Assembly (NCBI GenBank): GCA_963731205.1
Contig: CAVSUJ010000001.1
Span: 310,001-374,000 of the forward strand
Direction: 5' to 3'
Length of the DNA stretch: 64,000 bases
Source: DATAZK01 sp963731205
Lineage (GTDB): Bacteria > Actinomycetota > Actinomycetes > Frankiales > Frankiaceae
Numbering within the stretch: the stretch's first letter is position 1; the number at the start of each line of letters is the position of its first letter. Of this stretch, positions 37,167 through 45,981 are shown in pieces. The notes under the pieces were generated by a model. The model was not told the origin of the DNA. It did no database searches and was given only the letters and a program-made list of their open reading frames with translations. Position numbers and translations under genes: made by a program.

Positions 37167-37652
37167 GTGGCCATCCAGTCTTTTTCGCACATCGGCATCT
37201 GCGTCAGCGACCTCGCCGCCTCACGGCGCTTCTACGAGAACGTCCTGGGCTTCAGGCATCTTTTCGACGCCGACCTCGGGCCGGAGATCGAGCGCACGAT
37301 GGAGGTGCCCGGCTGCCAGTTCACGTCGTGCCTGATCGCTCGGGAAGACCTCCGCATCGAGCTGATCGGCTTCCGCGAACCAGCGGTCATGGGTGACGGT
37401 TCACGCCGCCCGATGAATTTGCTCGGGCTCACCCACCTCTGCTTCCGGGTCGAGGCGGCCGATGAACTGGCCGAGCTGGCCGAGGCGAACGGCGGCACCT
37501 TTCACCGCCAGACGCTCACCGAGCTTCCCGGCTACGGCGAGGACGGCCAGGCGATCGTGAGCGTGCACCTGACCGACCCGGACGGCACGCGTATCGAATG
37601 CATCGTGAACCAGCCCGACCTCGCGGAGGTCGCGAAGGCCGTCTTCGCCTGA
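37167..37652 (+). CDS. VOC/glyoxalase-fold protein
   Basis: A 161-residue vicinal-oxygen-chelate protein of two beta-alpha-beta-beta-beta modules: FSHIGICVSDLAASRRFYENVLGF at the start and LTHLCFRVEAADELAELAE for the second. Candidate metal ligands are the His in SHIGI, a glutamate in LRIELIGF, the His in LTHLCF and the Glu in GTRIECIV, matching methylmalonyl-CoA epimerase-like sites. It could be an isomerase or dioxygenase. It ends with CGCCTGAGGCG, a short hairpin facing the convergent gene. Confidence 0.82.
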   Translation: MAIQSFSHIGICVSDLAASRRFYENVLGFRHLFDADLGPEIERTMEVPGCQFTSCLIAREDLRIELIGFREPAVMGDGSRRPMNLLGLTHLCFRVEAADELAELAEANGGTFHRQTLTELPGYGEDGQAIVSVHLTDPDGTRIECIVNQPDLAEVAKAVFA

Positions 37653-37656
37653 GGCG

Positions 37657-38142
37657 CTACTCGATCGTCAGCGGGCGCTTCTCGACCGCGAGGACGCGGA
37701 CCTCGCGGCGCCTGATGCGCCAGGTTCCCTCTGTTTTCGCGTACTCGTCGCTGTAGCGGATGTTCAGCACCCGGTCGCGGCGCTCGCCCTCGAGACCCTC
37801 GATGTGGTGAGCCACGCAGCCGACCAGCCCGGTCGCGGTGTCACCGTTGATCTCGGCGTTGACATTGGCGATCACGTGCATCGTCGACCAGTAGCGCGAC
37901 AGGTTGGCCATCGCCTGCGCGATCTCGGCCCGCCCGGTACGCACCGCGGTGGGGTCCTCGCCGGGCTTGAGCGCCACGATCAGTGTCGCGTCTTCGGTGA
38001 AGAGCCCGGCGACCCGTTCGGGCTCGCCCGCATCGCAGAAGCTCGCATAGCTCTCGACCAGGTTTCGCAGGACCGCGCGGTCGAGCAGTTCCTGCAGAGC
38101 TGCAGGGGACGGACCGGACGATCCTGGAAACGTGGTAGACAC
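37657..38142 (-). CDS. SnoaL-like polyketide cyclase / nuclear-transport-factor-2 fold protein
   Basis: A 161-residue NTF2-like (SnoaL_4) domain protein: LVESYASFCDAGEPERVAGLFTEDATLIVAL, then TRYWSTMHVIANVNAEI-type strands and the closing beta sheet (EGTWRIRRREVRVLAVEKRP). GTG 38142 is the start. Such proteins are cyclases, isomerases or dehydratases, or subunits of ring hydroxylases. The start lies 32 bases from the divergent epimerase gene, so they may share control. Confidence 0.82.
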   Translation of the reverse strand: MSTTFPGSSGPSPAALQELLDRAVLRNLVESYASFCDAGEPERVAGLFTEDATLIVALKPGEDPTAVRTGRAEIAQAMANLSRYWSTMHVIANVNAEINGDTATGLVGCVAHHIEGLEGERRDRVLNIRYSDEYAKTEGTWRIRRREVRVLAVEKRPLTIE

Positions 38143-38174
38143 CTGACCTTCATACCGGACCGACGGGAGCGGCT

Positions 38175-39203
38175 GTGCGTGTAGTCGTCACGGGCGGGAC
38201 GGGATTCGTCGGGTCGCACACCGTGGCGGCGCTGCAGGCGGCCGGCCATCAGGTGACGCTGCTCGCCCGCTCGGTGCAGCGGGCGCAGCGGATGCTCGAG
38301 GCGCGCGGGCTGGCGGTGGGCGACGTCACCATCGTCCCCGGCGACATCCTCGACGCCGGTGCCGTGAGGGCGGCGCTCAGCGGCTGTGACGCGGTCGTGC
38401 ATGCAGCGGCGGTGGTCGGCATCGACGGTGCCAAAGCCGCCCAGGCGCGCAGCACCAACGAGCGCGGCGCGCGCAACGTCCTCGGCTGCGCCGTCGACCT
38501 CGGACTCGACCCTGTCGTCTACGTCTCCAGCATCAGCGCCCTGTTTCACCCGGGCGGGCCGGTCCTGCTGACGGCGCAGTCCCCGGTCGCACCGGCCACC
38601 AGCCCCTACGCGGCGTCCAAGGCGGCCTGCGAGCGCTACGCCCGCACGTTGCAAGCCCAGGGCGCGCCGGTGGTCTGCGTCTATCCCGGCGGGATCCTCG
38701 GCCCCGACGATCCCAGCGGCTCCGAAGCGATGCGCGGCGCCATCATCTGGCGACGCCTCACGATGGTGCGCCTCGACAGCGGCTACCTGCTCGTCGACGT
38801 GCGCGACATCGCCGACGTCATCGCCGCGACGCTGCACCCCGGCCAGGGTCCCCGCCGCTACCTGGCCGGCCACCACTACGTTGCGTGGCCCGAGCTGTGC
38901 GACCTGGTCGCCGAGGTCACCGGTCGGCCGGTTCATCGGCTGCCCATGACCGGCCCGGTGCTCAGGGCGCTCGGCCGCGGCGGTGATGTGGTGCGCAAGG
39001 TGATCCCGTTCAGCTTCCCGCTCAGCCGGGAGGCGATGGAGACCGCGTCGCTGATGGTGCCGATGGACGATCAGCGCACGATCGACGAGCTCGGGATCGA
39101 GTTCCGCCCGGCCCGGGAGACGCTGCGCGACGCCTATCGCTGGCTGTACGACAACGGCCGCATCCCCGCGCGGCTGGTGCCCGCGTTCACGCGCCGAATC
39201 TGA
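38175..39203 (+). CDS. NAD-dependent epimerase/dehydratase (extended SDR)
   Basis: A 342-residue extended SDR starting at GTG 38175 with VVVTGGTGFVGSHTVAALQAAG (GxxGxxG cofactor motif). The active site reads VVYVSSISALFHPGG then SPYAASKAACERYA (YxxxK). The middle pattern LLARSVQRAQRMLE and ISALFHPGGPV resemble 3-beta-HSD/isomerase-like dehydrogenases. The substrate is unknown; a hydroxysteroid or polyketide-type alcohol is possible given the neighbours. Its stop is followed by the repeat region before selA. Confidence 0.87.
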   Translation: MRVVVTGGTGFVGSHTVAALQAAGHQVTLLARSVQRAQRMLEARGLAVGDVTIVPGDILDAGAVRAALSGCDAVVHAAAVVGIDGAKAAQARSTNERGARNVLGCAVDLGLDPVVYVSSISALFHPGGPVLLTAQSPVAPATSPYAASKAACERYARTLQAQGAPVVCVYPGGILGPDDPSGSEAMRGAIIWRRLTMVRLDSGYLLVDVRDIADVIAATLHPGQGPRRYLAGHHYVAWPELCDLVAEVTGRPVHRLPMTGPVLRALGRGGDVVRKVIPFSFPLSREAMETASLMVPMDDQRTIDELGIEFRPARETLRDAYRWLYDNGRIPARLVPAFTRRI

Positions 39204-39418
39204 CTCGCCAACTCCGCGCACTCACCAACTCCAGCAACAGGCCGCGTCGCACACACGATGCGTTGTACGAGGGGGCGCCGAGGATTTTTCGTGAGTACAC
39301 GCAATGCGTTGTACAGACTGGCCGCAACAACGGATTGCGTGTGTTGCCGAAAAACCTCAGGACCCCCCACGCACAGCGGATTGCGTGTGACTCACGCCTG
39401 CCAACTACGCTCGGTCAG
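39204..39418. repeat. Intergenic region with four copies of an imperfect repeat upstream of selA
   Basis: A 215-base gap with no gene. The core CACACGCAATsCGTTGT occurs four times: direct at 39251-39268 and 39291-39314, inverted at 39323-39345 and 39372-39396. Copy two with its flank (39280-39314) and copy three (39323-39358) form a large imperfect inverted repeat, both beginning GAGG(A)TTTTTCG when read outward to inward, with an eight-base centre. It lies directly ahead of the selA start and could fold into a long hairpin. Confidence 0.7.
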
Positions 39419-40735
39419 GTGTCTGCCGAGCCTGCTGATCAGCTCCGGCGCCGGGTGCCGCGTACCGATGCCGTGCTGGCCGATCCCGCGCTCGTCGAGG
39501 CTGCCTCGCGCCTGGGCCGGGAGACGGTGAAGGCGGCGGTGCGGCAGGCGCAGGAGTTGGTACGCGCGGGGGAACTGGAGCCTGCGGTCGAGGCCGTCGT
39601 GCGGGAGACCCTGCGGCTGCTGCCCGAGTCCGCGACCACCCTGCACGAGGTGCTGAACGCGACCGGCGTGGTGCTGCACACCAACATCGGCCGGGCGCCG
39701 CTCTCGGCGGCGGCGATCGAGGCGCTCGGGCGCGCCGCGGGCACCGTCGACATCGAGTTCGACCTGGCGACGGGCGCGCGCGCCCAGCGGGGACGCGGGA
39801 CCCTCGAGGCGCTCGCCCGCGCCTTGCCCGATGCCGGCGGCGTGGCGGTCGTCAACAACGGTGCGGCGGCTCTGCTGCTCGCGGTCACGGTGCTCGCGGC
39901 CGGACGCGAGGTCGTCGTCAGCCGGGGTGAACTCGTCGAGATCGGTGACGGTTTCCGGCTGCCCGACCTGCTCGTCGCCACCGGCGCGAGATTGCGCGAG
40001 GTGGGCACCACCAACCGCACCGCGCTCGGCGACTACGCGGCGGCGATCGGCCCCGACACCGGCTGCATCCTGAAGGTGCATCCGTCGAACTTCCGCATCA
40101 GCGGCTTCACCGCAGACGTCGGCGTCGCCGAGCTCTCCGGGCTCGGGCCGCCCGTCGTCGTGGACGTCGGCAGCGGCCTCCTCGAGCCCGACCCGCTGCT
40201 ACCCGACGAACCCGCGATGGCCACGGCACTTCGGGCCGGCGCGGGCCTGGTGACGGCGAGCGGTGACAAGTTGCTCGGCGGCCCGCAGGCCGGCATCCTC
40301 GCCGGGACTGCCGACCTCGTCCAGCGCTGCCGGCGCGATCCGCTGGCCCGGGCCTTGCGCGTCGACAAGCTGACGCTCGCCGCTCTCGAAGCGACGCTTC
40401 GCACGCCGCCGACGCCGACCTGGCAGGCGTTGCATGCGACGCCCGAGCAGCTGCACGCCCGCGTGCTCAAGCTCGCTGCGGATGCCGGCGGCGGGGAGCC
40501 GGTGGAGAGCGCCGGAGCCGTCGGCGGAGGGGGAGCCCCCGGGCTCGAACTCCCCGGCTGGGCGCTCGCCCTCCCCGAGGGTTGCGCCGAATCGCTGCGC
40601 GCCGGAAGCCCGCCGGTGACCGCCCGGGTGCATGCCGGACGTTGCCTGGTCGACCCCCGCGCCGTGCCTCCCGAGCGCGACGGCGATCTTGCCGGCGCCG
40701 TTCGAGCTGCGCTGGCTGCGCAGAATCGCTCTTAG
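39419..40735 (+). CDS. selA: L-seryl-tRNA(Sec) selenium transferase
   Basis: A 438-residue PLP enzyme converting seryl-tRNA(Sec) to selenocysteinyl-tRNA(Sec) with selenophosphate. It carries TTLHEVLNATGVVLHTNIGRAPLS, TVDIEFDLATGARAQRGRG, GAAALLLAVTVLAAGREVVVSRGELVEIGDGFRLP and the PLP lysine K284 in TASGDKLLGGPQAG. GTG 39419 is the first good start after the repeat region; the frame runs back into the repeats without homology. Length fits the family (about 460). It is directly followed by selB (TAG then ATG), so the two form an operon. Confidence 0.95.
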   Translation: MSAEPADQLRRRVPRTDAVLADPALVEAASRLGRETVKAAVRQAQELVRAGELEPAVEAVVRETLRLLPESATTLHEVLNATGVVLHTNIGRAPLSAAAIEALGRAAGTVDIEFDLATGARAQRGRGTLEALARALPDAGGVAVVNNGAAALLLAVTVLAAGREVVVSRGELVEIGDGFRLPDLLVATGARLREVGTTNRTALGDYAAAIGPDTGCILKVHPSNFRISGFTADVGVAELSGLGPPVVVDVGSGLLEPDPLLPDEPAMATALRAGAGLVTASGDKLLGGPQAGILAGTADLVQRCRRDPLARALRVDKLTLAALEATLRTPPTPTWQALHATPEQLHARVLKLAADAGGGEPVESAGAVGGGGAPGLELPGWALALPEGCAESLRAGSPPVTARVHAGRCLVDPRAVPPERDGDLAGAVRAALAAQNRS

Positions 40736-42526
40736 ATGCACGTCATTGCGACGGCTGGTCATGTCGATCACGGCAAGTCGACCCTGGTGCGCGCCCTCAC
40801 CGGCATGGAGCCCGACCGCCTCGAGGAGGAGCGCCGCCGGGGGCTGACGATCGAGCTCGGTTACGCGTGGACCACGCTGGCGCCCGGCGACGAACCCCTT
40901 GCCTTTGTTGACGTTCCGGGCCATCACCGCTTCCTGCGCACCATGCTCGCGGGCGTGGGACCGGTCCCCGCTGCCATGCTCGTCGTCGCGGCCGACGGCG
41001 GCTGGGAAGCGCAGACGGCAGAGCACGTCGCCGCCCTCGATGCGCTCGGGGTCGCGCACGGGCTGGTCGCCGTCACACGCAGCGATCTGGCCGACCCCGA
41101 GCCGGTGCGCCGCGACGTTCTCGCGCGCCTACGAGCCACCTCACTCGGCGCGAAACCCCTTGAAGCCATTGCGGTTTCGGGTCGTACGGGGGAGGGGCTC
41201 CCCGAGCTGCGAGCGGCGCTGCGCCGGCTCACGGCCCGGCTCCCGGCACCCGTGACGACGGGCCGGGTTCGGCTGTGGGTCGACCGCGCGTTCACCATCG
41301 GCGGGGCAGGCACGGTCGTCACGGCGACGCTCGGGGCCGGCACGATCCGCCTCGGCGACGAGCTCGAACTCGCCGGTGTCCACGGAAACCGCCGCGTGCA
41401 CGTGCGCAGCTTGCAGGCGCTCGGCGGACCCGAAAGCGAGGTCTCGGCCGTCGCTCGGGTGGCGCTGAACTTGCGCGGCACCAGCCTGTCGGAGGTTTCG
41501 CGGGGCGACGCGCTCCTGACCCCCGACGCGGATCTGCTCACCCGGGTCGCCGACGTCACCGGAGCCGAAGATGCCGACCTCACCGACATCCCGGCGGAGC
41601 TCGTGCTGCACCTGGGCGCCGCCAGCGTGGCGGCCCGCGTCCGCCCGCTCGGCGAGCGCTTCGCCCGCCTCACGCTCGAGTGGCCGCTGCCGCTGCGCCG
41701 CGGTGACCGGGCGCTGCTGCGCGATCCGGGACGCCAGACCGTCGTCGCCGCCGTCACGATCGCCGACATCGATCCGCCGTCCCTCGAACGTCGCGGTGCG
41801 GCGACGGCCAGGGCCGCCGAGCTCGCCGCCGGACTCGACGCCGTCGCCGAGGTGGCCCGCCGCGGCACCGCCTCGCGCCGGCTGCTCGGGCAACTCGGGG
41901 TACTGCGCGCCGATGACCCGCTGCCCTCCGGGCTGCGGGAGGTGAACGGGCTGCTGGTCACCGAGAAGGACTGGCGGGGCTGGACGGGTCAGCTGCAGCA
42001 GGCGGTGGCGTCAGCGACCGCCGCCGACCCGCTGGCGGGCGGATTGCCCGCCGCGGCTGCAGCCGAGCAACTGCACCACACCGACACCCGGCTGATCGAG
42101 CCGCTGGCGGCTGCGGCCGGCCTGCGGATGAATGGTGGACGGGTGGCCCCTGCCGCCGCCGCGACCCTGCCCCCGGCGGCGCAGGCGGCCTATGAAGCGA
42201 TCGCCGTGCGGTTGCAGGCGAACCCCTTCGACGCCCCCGACGCCAACGAGCTGGCCGCCGCCGGCCTGACCGTCCCGATCCTCGCCGCTGCCGTCCGGCA
42301 GGGCCTGCTGCTGCGGCTGGCGACGCCGTCGGCGCCGGTCGTCCTGCTTCCGAATGCCCCGGACGAGGCGCTACGGCTGCTCGCCGCGCTGCCGGCGCCG
42401 TTCACGGTGAGCGATGCCCGCGGCGCTCTCAACACCACCCGGCGAGTGGCAGTGCCTCTGCTGGAGCACCTCGACGCGACCCGCCGCACCCGCCGGGTGG
42501 ACGCCAGCGGCCGGATCGTGCTCTAA
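40736..42526 (+). CDS. selB: Selenocysteine-specific translation elongation factor
   Basis: A 596-residue GTPase delivering selenocysteinyl-tRNA to UGA at SECIS-containing mRNAs. The GTPase domain shows G1 GHVDHGKST (8-16), G3 DVPGHH (59-64) and G4 TRSD (114-117). Domains 2-3 (GTVVTATLGAGTIRLGDELE) follow, and the C-terminal winged-helix repeats that bind the SECIS RNA occupy the last 250 residues. ATG 40736 begins immediately after the selA stop. The stop overlaps that of the convergent FadE gene. selC, selD and a selenoprotein are not in the window. Confidence 0.95.
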   Translation: MHVIATAGHVDHGKSTLVRALTGMEPDRLEEERRRGLTIELGYAWTTLAPGDEPLAFVDVPGHHRFLRTMLAGVGPVPAAMLVVAADGGWEAQTAEHVAALDALGVAHGLVAVTRSDLADPEPVRRDVLARLRATSLGAKPLEAIAVSGRTGEGLPELRAALRRLTARLPAPVTTGRVRLWVDRAFTIGGAGTVVTATLGAGTIRLGDELELAGVHGNRRVHVRSLQALGGPESEVSAVARVALNLRGTSLSEVSRGDALLTPDADLLTRVADVTGAEDADLTDIPAELVLHLGAASVAARVRPLGERFARLTLEWPLPLRRGDRALLRDPGRQTVVAAVTIADIDPPSLERRGAATARAAELAAGLDAVAEVARRGTASRRLLGQLGVLRADDPLPSGLREVNGLLVTEKDWRGWTGQLQQAVASATAADPLAGGLPAAAAAEQLHHTDTRLIEPLAAAAGLRMNGGRVAPAAAATLPPAAQAAYEAIAVRLQANPFDAPDANELAAAGLTVPILAAAVRQGLLLRLATPSAPVVLLPNAPDEALRLLAALPAPFTVSDARGALNTTRRVAVPLLEHLDATRRTRRVDASGRIVL

Positions 42527-43530
42527 GCGTCTACGGCCAGCGCAGCAATCCGCTCGCGGTGCTCGGACGCCGACCCGTACGCGTACTCCTGGCGCTTGGC
42601 GCGCTTGAAGAAGAAGTGCGCATCGTGCTCCCAGGTGTAGCCGATGCCGCCGTGGAACTGGATCATCGCGGCGGTCACGTCACGAGCCGCGTCACTCGCC
42701 TTGGCCTTGGCGACCGAAACAGCGAGCTCCCAGTCGTCGCGTCCGGTGTCGATCGCGTACGCCGCGTACAGCACCGCGTGCTCGGCCATGGTCACCGCGA
42801 TGTGCAGATCGGCCAGCGTGTGCTTGAGGATCTGGAACGAGCCGACGGCCTTGCCGAACTGCACGCGCTCCTTGTCGTAGGCGACCGTGCGGGTCAGCGC
42901 CTCGCGGGCGATCCCGGCGAGGTCGGCGGCGGTGAGCACCGTCGCACGGGCCAGAACCCCAGTGACGGCTGCCGAATTCAGCTCGACACCGGCGCCCGTC
43001 ACCTCGACGTGCGCCAGCCGGGTGGTGCGATCGAGCACCGCCACCGGGGTCACGGTGTACGCGTCGGGCTCGTAGAGTGCGAGCTTCCCGTCCTGCACGG
43101 CCACGAGCGCATCCGCCACCGCGGCGTACTCGACCGGCAGTGAGAGATCCGGCGCGAACGCCAGCTTCACCTCACCGGACGCGATGCGCTCCAGCCACTT
43201 CGCCGCCTCGGGGACGTCAGCACCGCCTAGCCGCAGCGCCTCGCCGGCGACGACGGTCGGCAACCACGGACCGGGAGCCACCCCCGCGCCCAGGCATTTG
43301 CTGAGCACCGCGGCGTCGAGCACCCCGAGGCCGAGCCCGTCGGCCTCCTCCGGCACCATGACCGCCAGCCAGCCGTGCTCGCCGTACGCCTGCCACAGAG
43401 CGTCGGGGATGCCATCGCCGGCCGGGTCGTCGTAGACCTCGCGCACGGCCGTGGTGGGGAAGCGGTCGGCGAGGTACTCGCGTACCGAATCCTGCAGCGC
43501 GCGCTGCTCGTCAGTCAGGGCGAAGAACAC
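42523..43530 (-). CDS. Acyl-CoA dehydrogenase (small subunit type)
   Basis: A 335-residue FadE beta-type protein, GTG 43530, opening with ALTDEQRALQDSVREYLADRF. It has ERVQFGKAVGSFQILKHTLADLH and MIQFHGGIGYTWEHDAHFFFKRAKR, but no PGAGSD region. It lies 12 bases after the next FadE gene upstream (43543-44715) and the two are probably subunits of an alpha2-beta2 acyl-CoA dehydrogenase, as in steroid side-chain FadE pairs. Confidence 0.9.
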   Translation of the reverse strand: MFFALTDEQRALQDSVREYLADRFPTTAVREVYDDPAGDGIPDALWQAYGEHGWLAVMVPEEADGLGLGVLDAAVLSKCLGAGVAPGPWLPTVVAGEALRLGGADVPEAAKWLERIASGEVKLAFAPDLSLPVEYAAVADALVAVQDGKLALYEPDAYTVTPVAVLDRTTRLAHVEVTGAGVELNSAAVTGVLARATVLTAADLAGIAREALTRTVAYDKERVQFGKAVGSFQILKHTLADLHIAVTMAEHAVLYAAYAIDTGRDDWELAVSVAKAKASDAARDVTAAMIQFHGGIGYTWEHDAHFFFKRAKRQEYAYGSASEHRERIAALAVDA

Positions 43531-43542
43531 CGGGCTGCCTTC

Positions 43543-44715
43543 CTAGCGGGGGAGACCGAGCACGTGCTCGGCCACGATGTTGCGCTGCACCTGCGACGAG
43601 CCGCCCCAGATGGTTTCGGAGCGGGACCACAGGAAGAGCTCGGTCAGCGGATCGAGGTCGGCCGTCGGCAGGCCTGGAATCTGCTGACCCGCGTAACCCA
43701 CGACGTCCATGTAGATCTCGCCGAGGTCCTGGTGGGTTTCTGACCACTGCAGCTTGGTCATCGACGACTCGAAGCCGAGCTGCTCACCCTGCTCGACCTT
43801 GGTGAGGATGTGCAGGGAGTGCAGCCGCAGCGTCTCCAGGTTGACAAGGGCATCGGCGAGGCGCTGGCGAAGCGCCGGATCCTTGCTGCGCCCGGTGTCC
43901 CGGGCGACCTTGGCTATCTGCTCCCACTCCGCGCGGAAGCGGGTGTACTGGCCGATCGCTGAGGAGCCGCGTTCGAACGACAGCAGCAGCATCGCGACGT
44001 TCCAGCCGGCGCCGACCTCACCGAGGACGGCATCTTTGGGCACCTTCACGTCGGTGAGGAAGACCTCACCGAACTCCTCGTTGCCGGTCATCTGCTTGAG
44101 CGGTCGGGCGTCGACCCCGTCGGCGTGCATGTCGATCAGCAGCATCGAAATGCCCCGGTGGCGCTGAGATTCCGGGTCGGTGCGCACCAGGGCGAACATC
44201 CGGTCTGCGTGCAGTGCGTTGGTGGTCCAGACCTTCTGCCCGTTGACCACCCAGTGATCGCCCGCATCGGTGGCCCGGGTGGTCAGGCTTGCGAGGTCGG
44301 AGCCGGCGCCCGGCTCGGAAAAGCCCTGACACCAGATGACCTCGTTGTGCAGCATCGGCTTGATGATGTCGCGCTTCTGCTCATCGGAACCGATGGCCAT
44401 GACCGTGGGGCCGAGGAAGGTCAGGCCAAGCGTGTTGACCGTCACCGGCGCGTCTGCACGGGCCATTTCCTCGTCGTAGATGGCCTTCTGGGTGGGCGTA
44501 CCGCCGCGCCCGCCGTACTCCTTCGGCCAGTTGATGCCGGCGAACCCCTCGCGGGCCTTGTTGGCCTCCCACTCGCGTCGCAGGTCGAAGGACTCGGCCG
44601 GTGACTTCTGCATCCAGAACTCGTTGGAGCGCCACTCGGCAGGGAGGTTGGCTTCGAGCCAGGCTCGGAATTCGGTACGGAAGTCGGCGTCGGCGGCGCT
44701 GTCGCTGAGGTCCAC
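43543..44715 (-). CDS. Acyl-CoA dehydrogenase (large subunit type)
   Basis: A 390-residue FadE-type protein, GTG 44715. It contains GFAGINWPKEYGGRGGTPTQ, IWCQGFSEPGAGSDLASLTTRA, DHWVVNGQKVWTTNALHAD and the ending SETIWGGSSQVQRNIVAEHVLGLPR, all family hallmarks with the flavin-binding SEPGAGSD. Being followed at 12 bases by the small FadE gene, it is most likely the alpha subunit of that heteromeric dehydrogenase. The upstream neighbour is the unrelated glgM. Confidence 0.92.
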   Translation of the reverse strand: MDLSDSAADADFRTEFRAWLEANLPAEWRSNEFWMQKSPAESFDLRREWEANKAREGFAGINWPKEYGGRGGTPTQKAIYDEEMARADAPVTVNTLGLTFLGPTVMAIGSDEQKRDIIKPMLHNEVIWCQGFSEPGAGSDLASLTTRATDAGDHWVVNGQKVWTTNALHADRMFALVRTDPESQRHRGISMLLIDMHADGVDARPLKQMTGNEEFGEVFLTDVKVPKDAVLGEVGAGWNVAMLLLSFERGSSAIGQYTRFRAEWEQIAKVARDTGRSKDPALRQRLADALVNLETLRLHSLHILTKVEQGEQLGFESSMTKLQWSETHQDLGEIYMDVVGYAGQQIPGLPTADLDPLTELFLWSRSETIWGGSSQVQRNIVAEHVLGLPR

Positions 44716-44748
44716 GCCTGGATCGTATGCAGGGAAGAAGCGTAGAAG

Positions 44749-45918
44749 CTACTTGCCGGTAATGACGCTCTCGTACAGCGCGACGGTTTGCCGGGCGATG
44801 GCCTGCCAGCTGAATTCAGCGGCGGCGCGCCGGCGACCGGCCCGGCCCATCTCGGCGGCGAGGCCGGGATCATCCAGCAGCCGGTTGACCGCATCCGCCA
44901 GCGCTTTCGGCTCGGACGGCGGCACCAGGAAGCCGGTCACGCCGTCGTCGACCACCTCGGGGATGCCGCCGACGGCGCTGGCCACGACCGGCGTCGCACA
45001 CGCCATCGCCTCGAGATTGACGATCCCCAGCGGCTCGTAGACCGACGGGCACACGAACGCGGCCGCGTGGCTGAGTACCTGGATGACCGACGCGCGCGGG
45101 AGCATCTCGGGGACCCAGAAGACGCCCGAGCGATCATCGCGCAACGTGGCCATCAGAGCGTCGATCTCGGCGCCCAGCTCCGGGGTCTCGGCCGGCCCGG
45201 CGAGCAACACCAGCTGGGCCTCGGGACGGAATGCGGCGGCCGCCTGCAGAAGTACGGAGAGCCCCTTCTGGCGGGTCACCCGGCCGAGGAACACGACGTA
45301 GGGCCGGTCGAGGGCGATCCCGAGCGACTCGATGATCCCGGTCGCCGGATCGGGCTGGTAGGTGCTCGTGTCGACCCCGTTGTAGACGACCTCGACGCGC
45401 GCCGGATCGATGTCGGGGTAGGCCTCGCGGATGTCGGCGCGCATGCCGCGGGAGACGGCGATGATCCGCTGGGCTCCTCGCAGGCCGACGCCCTCGCTCC
45501 ACGAGGAGAGCGCGTAGCCGCCGCCGAGTTGCTCGGCCTTCCACGGTCGCAGCGGTTCCAGCGAATGTGTCGTCGCGATGTGGGGAACCCCGTGCAGCAG
45601 TCCCGCGAGATGGCCGGCGAGATTGGCGTACCAGGTGTGGGAATGGACGACATCGGCACCCGCGATGGCGGCGGCGATCTCGAGATCGGTGCCGAGCACT
45701 CCGATCGCCGCATTCGCGTCAGCAAGCTCGGGAAGCGGCGGATGGCCGTGCACCAGCGGCAGTCCGGGCTGGCGAGTCGCGGCGGGAGCGCGCGTACCGA
45801 AGCAATGGACGTCGACCTCGACGAGCCTGGCGAGCTCGGCGGCGAGGTACTCGACGTGAACGCCCGCGCCTCCGTAGACGTCAGGCGGGTACTCGCGGGT
45901 CAGCAGGGCGACACGCAT
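44749..45918 (-). CDS. glgM: GT4 glycosyltransferase, GlgM-type maltose-1-phosphate synthase
   Basis: A 389-residue GT-B glycosyltransferase. The N-terminal acceptor domain opens MRVALLTREYPPDVYGGAGVHVEYL, and the donor domain has VVFLGRVTRQKGLSVLLQAA, FVCPSVYEPLGIVNLEAMACATPVV (E-x7-E motif) and VDDGVTGFLVPPS. In actinobacteria this protein next to and divergent from glgC is the ADP-glucose-dependent maltose-1-phosphate synthase for alpha-glucan synthesis; older annotations call it glycogen synthase (glgA). The position beside glgC supports this. Confidence 0.88.
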   Translation of the reverse strand: MRVALLTREYPPDVYGGAGVHVEYLAAELARLVEVDVHCFGTRAPAATRQPGLPLVHGHPPLPELADANAAIGVLGTDLEIAAAIAGADVVHSHTWYANLAGHLAGLLHGVPHIATTHSLEPLRPWKAEQLGGGYALSSWSEGVGLRGAQRIIAVSRGMRADIREAYPDIDPARVEVVYNGVDTSTYQPDPATGIIESLGIALDRPYVVFLGRVTRQKGLSVLLQAAAAFRPEAQLVLLAGPAETPELGAEIDALMATLRDDRSGVFWVPEMLPRASVIQVLSHAAAFVCPSVYEPLGIVNLEAMACATPVVASAVGGIPEVVDDGVTGFLVPPSEPKALADAVNRLLDDPGLAAEMGRAGRRRAAAEFSWQAIARQTVALYESVITGK

Positions 45919-45981
45919 GCCCGCACCCTATGGGCTGGGCCCTCACGGGCCTAGCCGAGCCGAATGCGTCGCGATGGACCT

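Noticed and set aside
39280..39358. The hairpin before selA as a tRNA(Sec) gene
   Set aside because: It has no acceptor stem, TTC loop or TCA anticodon arrangement; the arms carry repeats instead.
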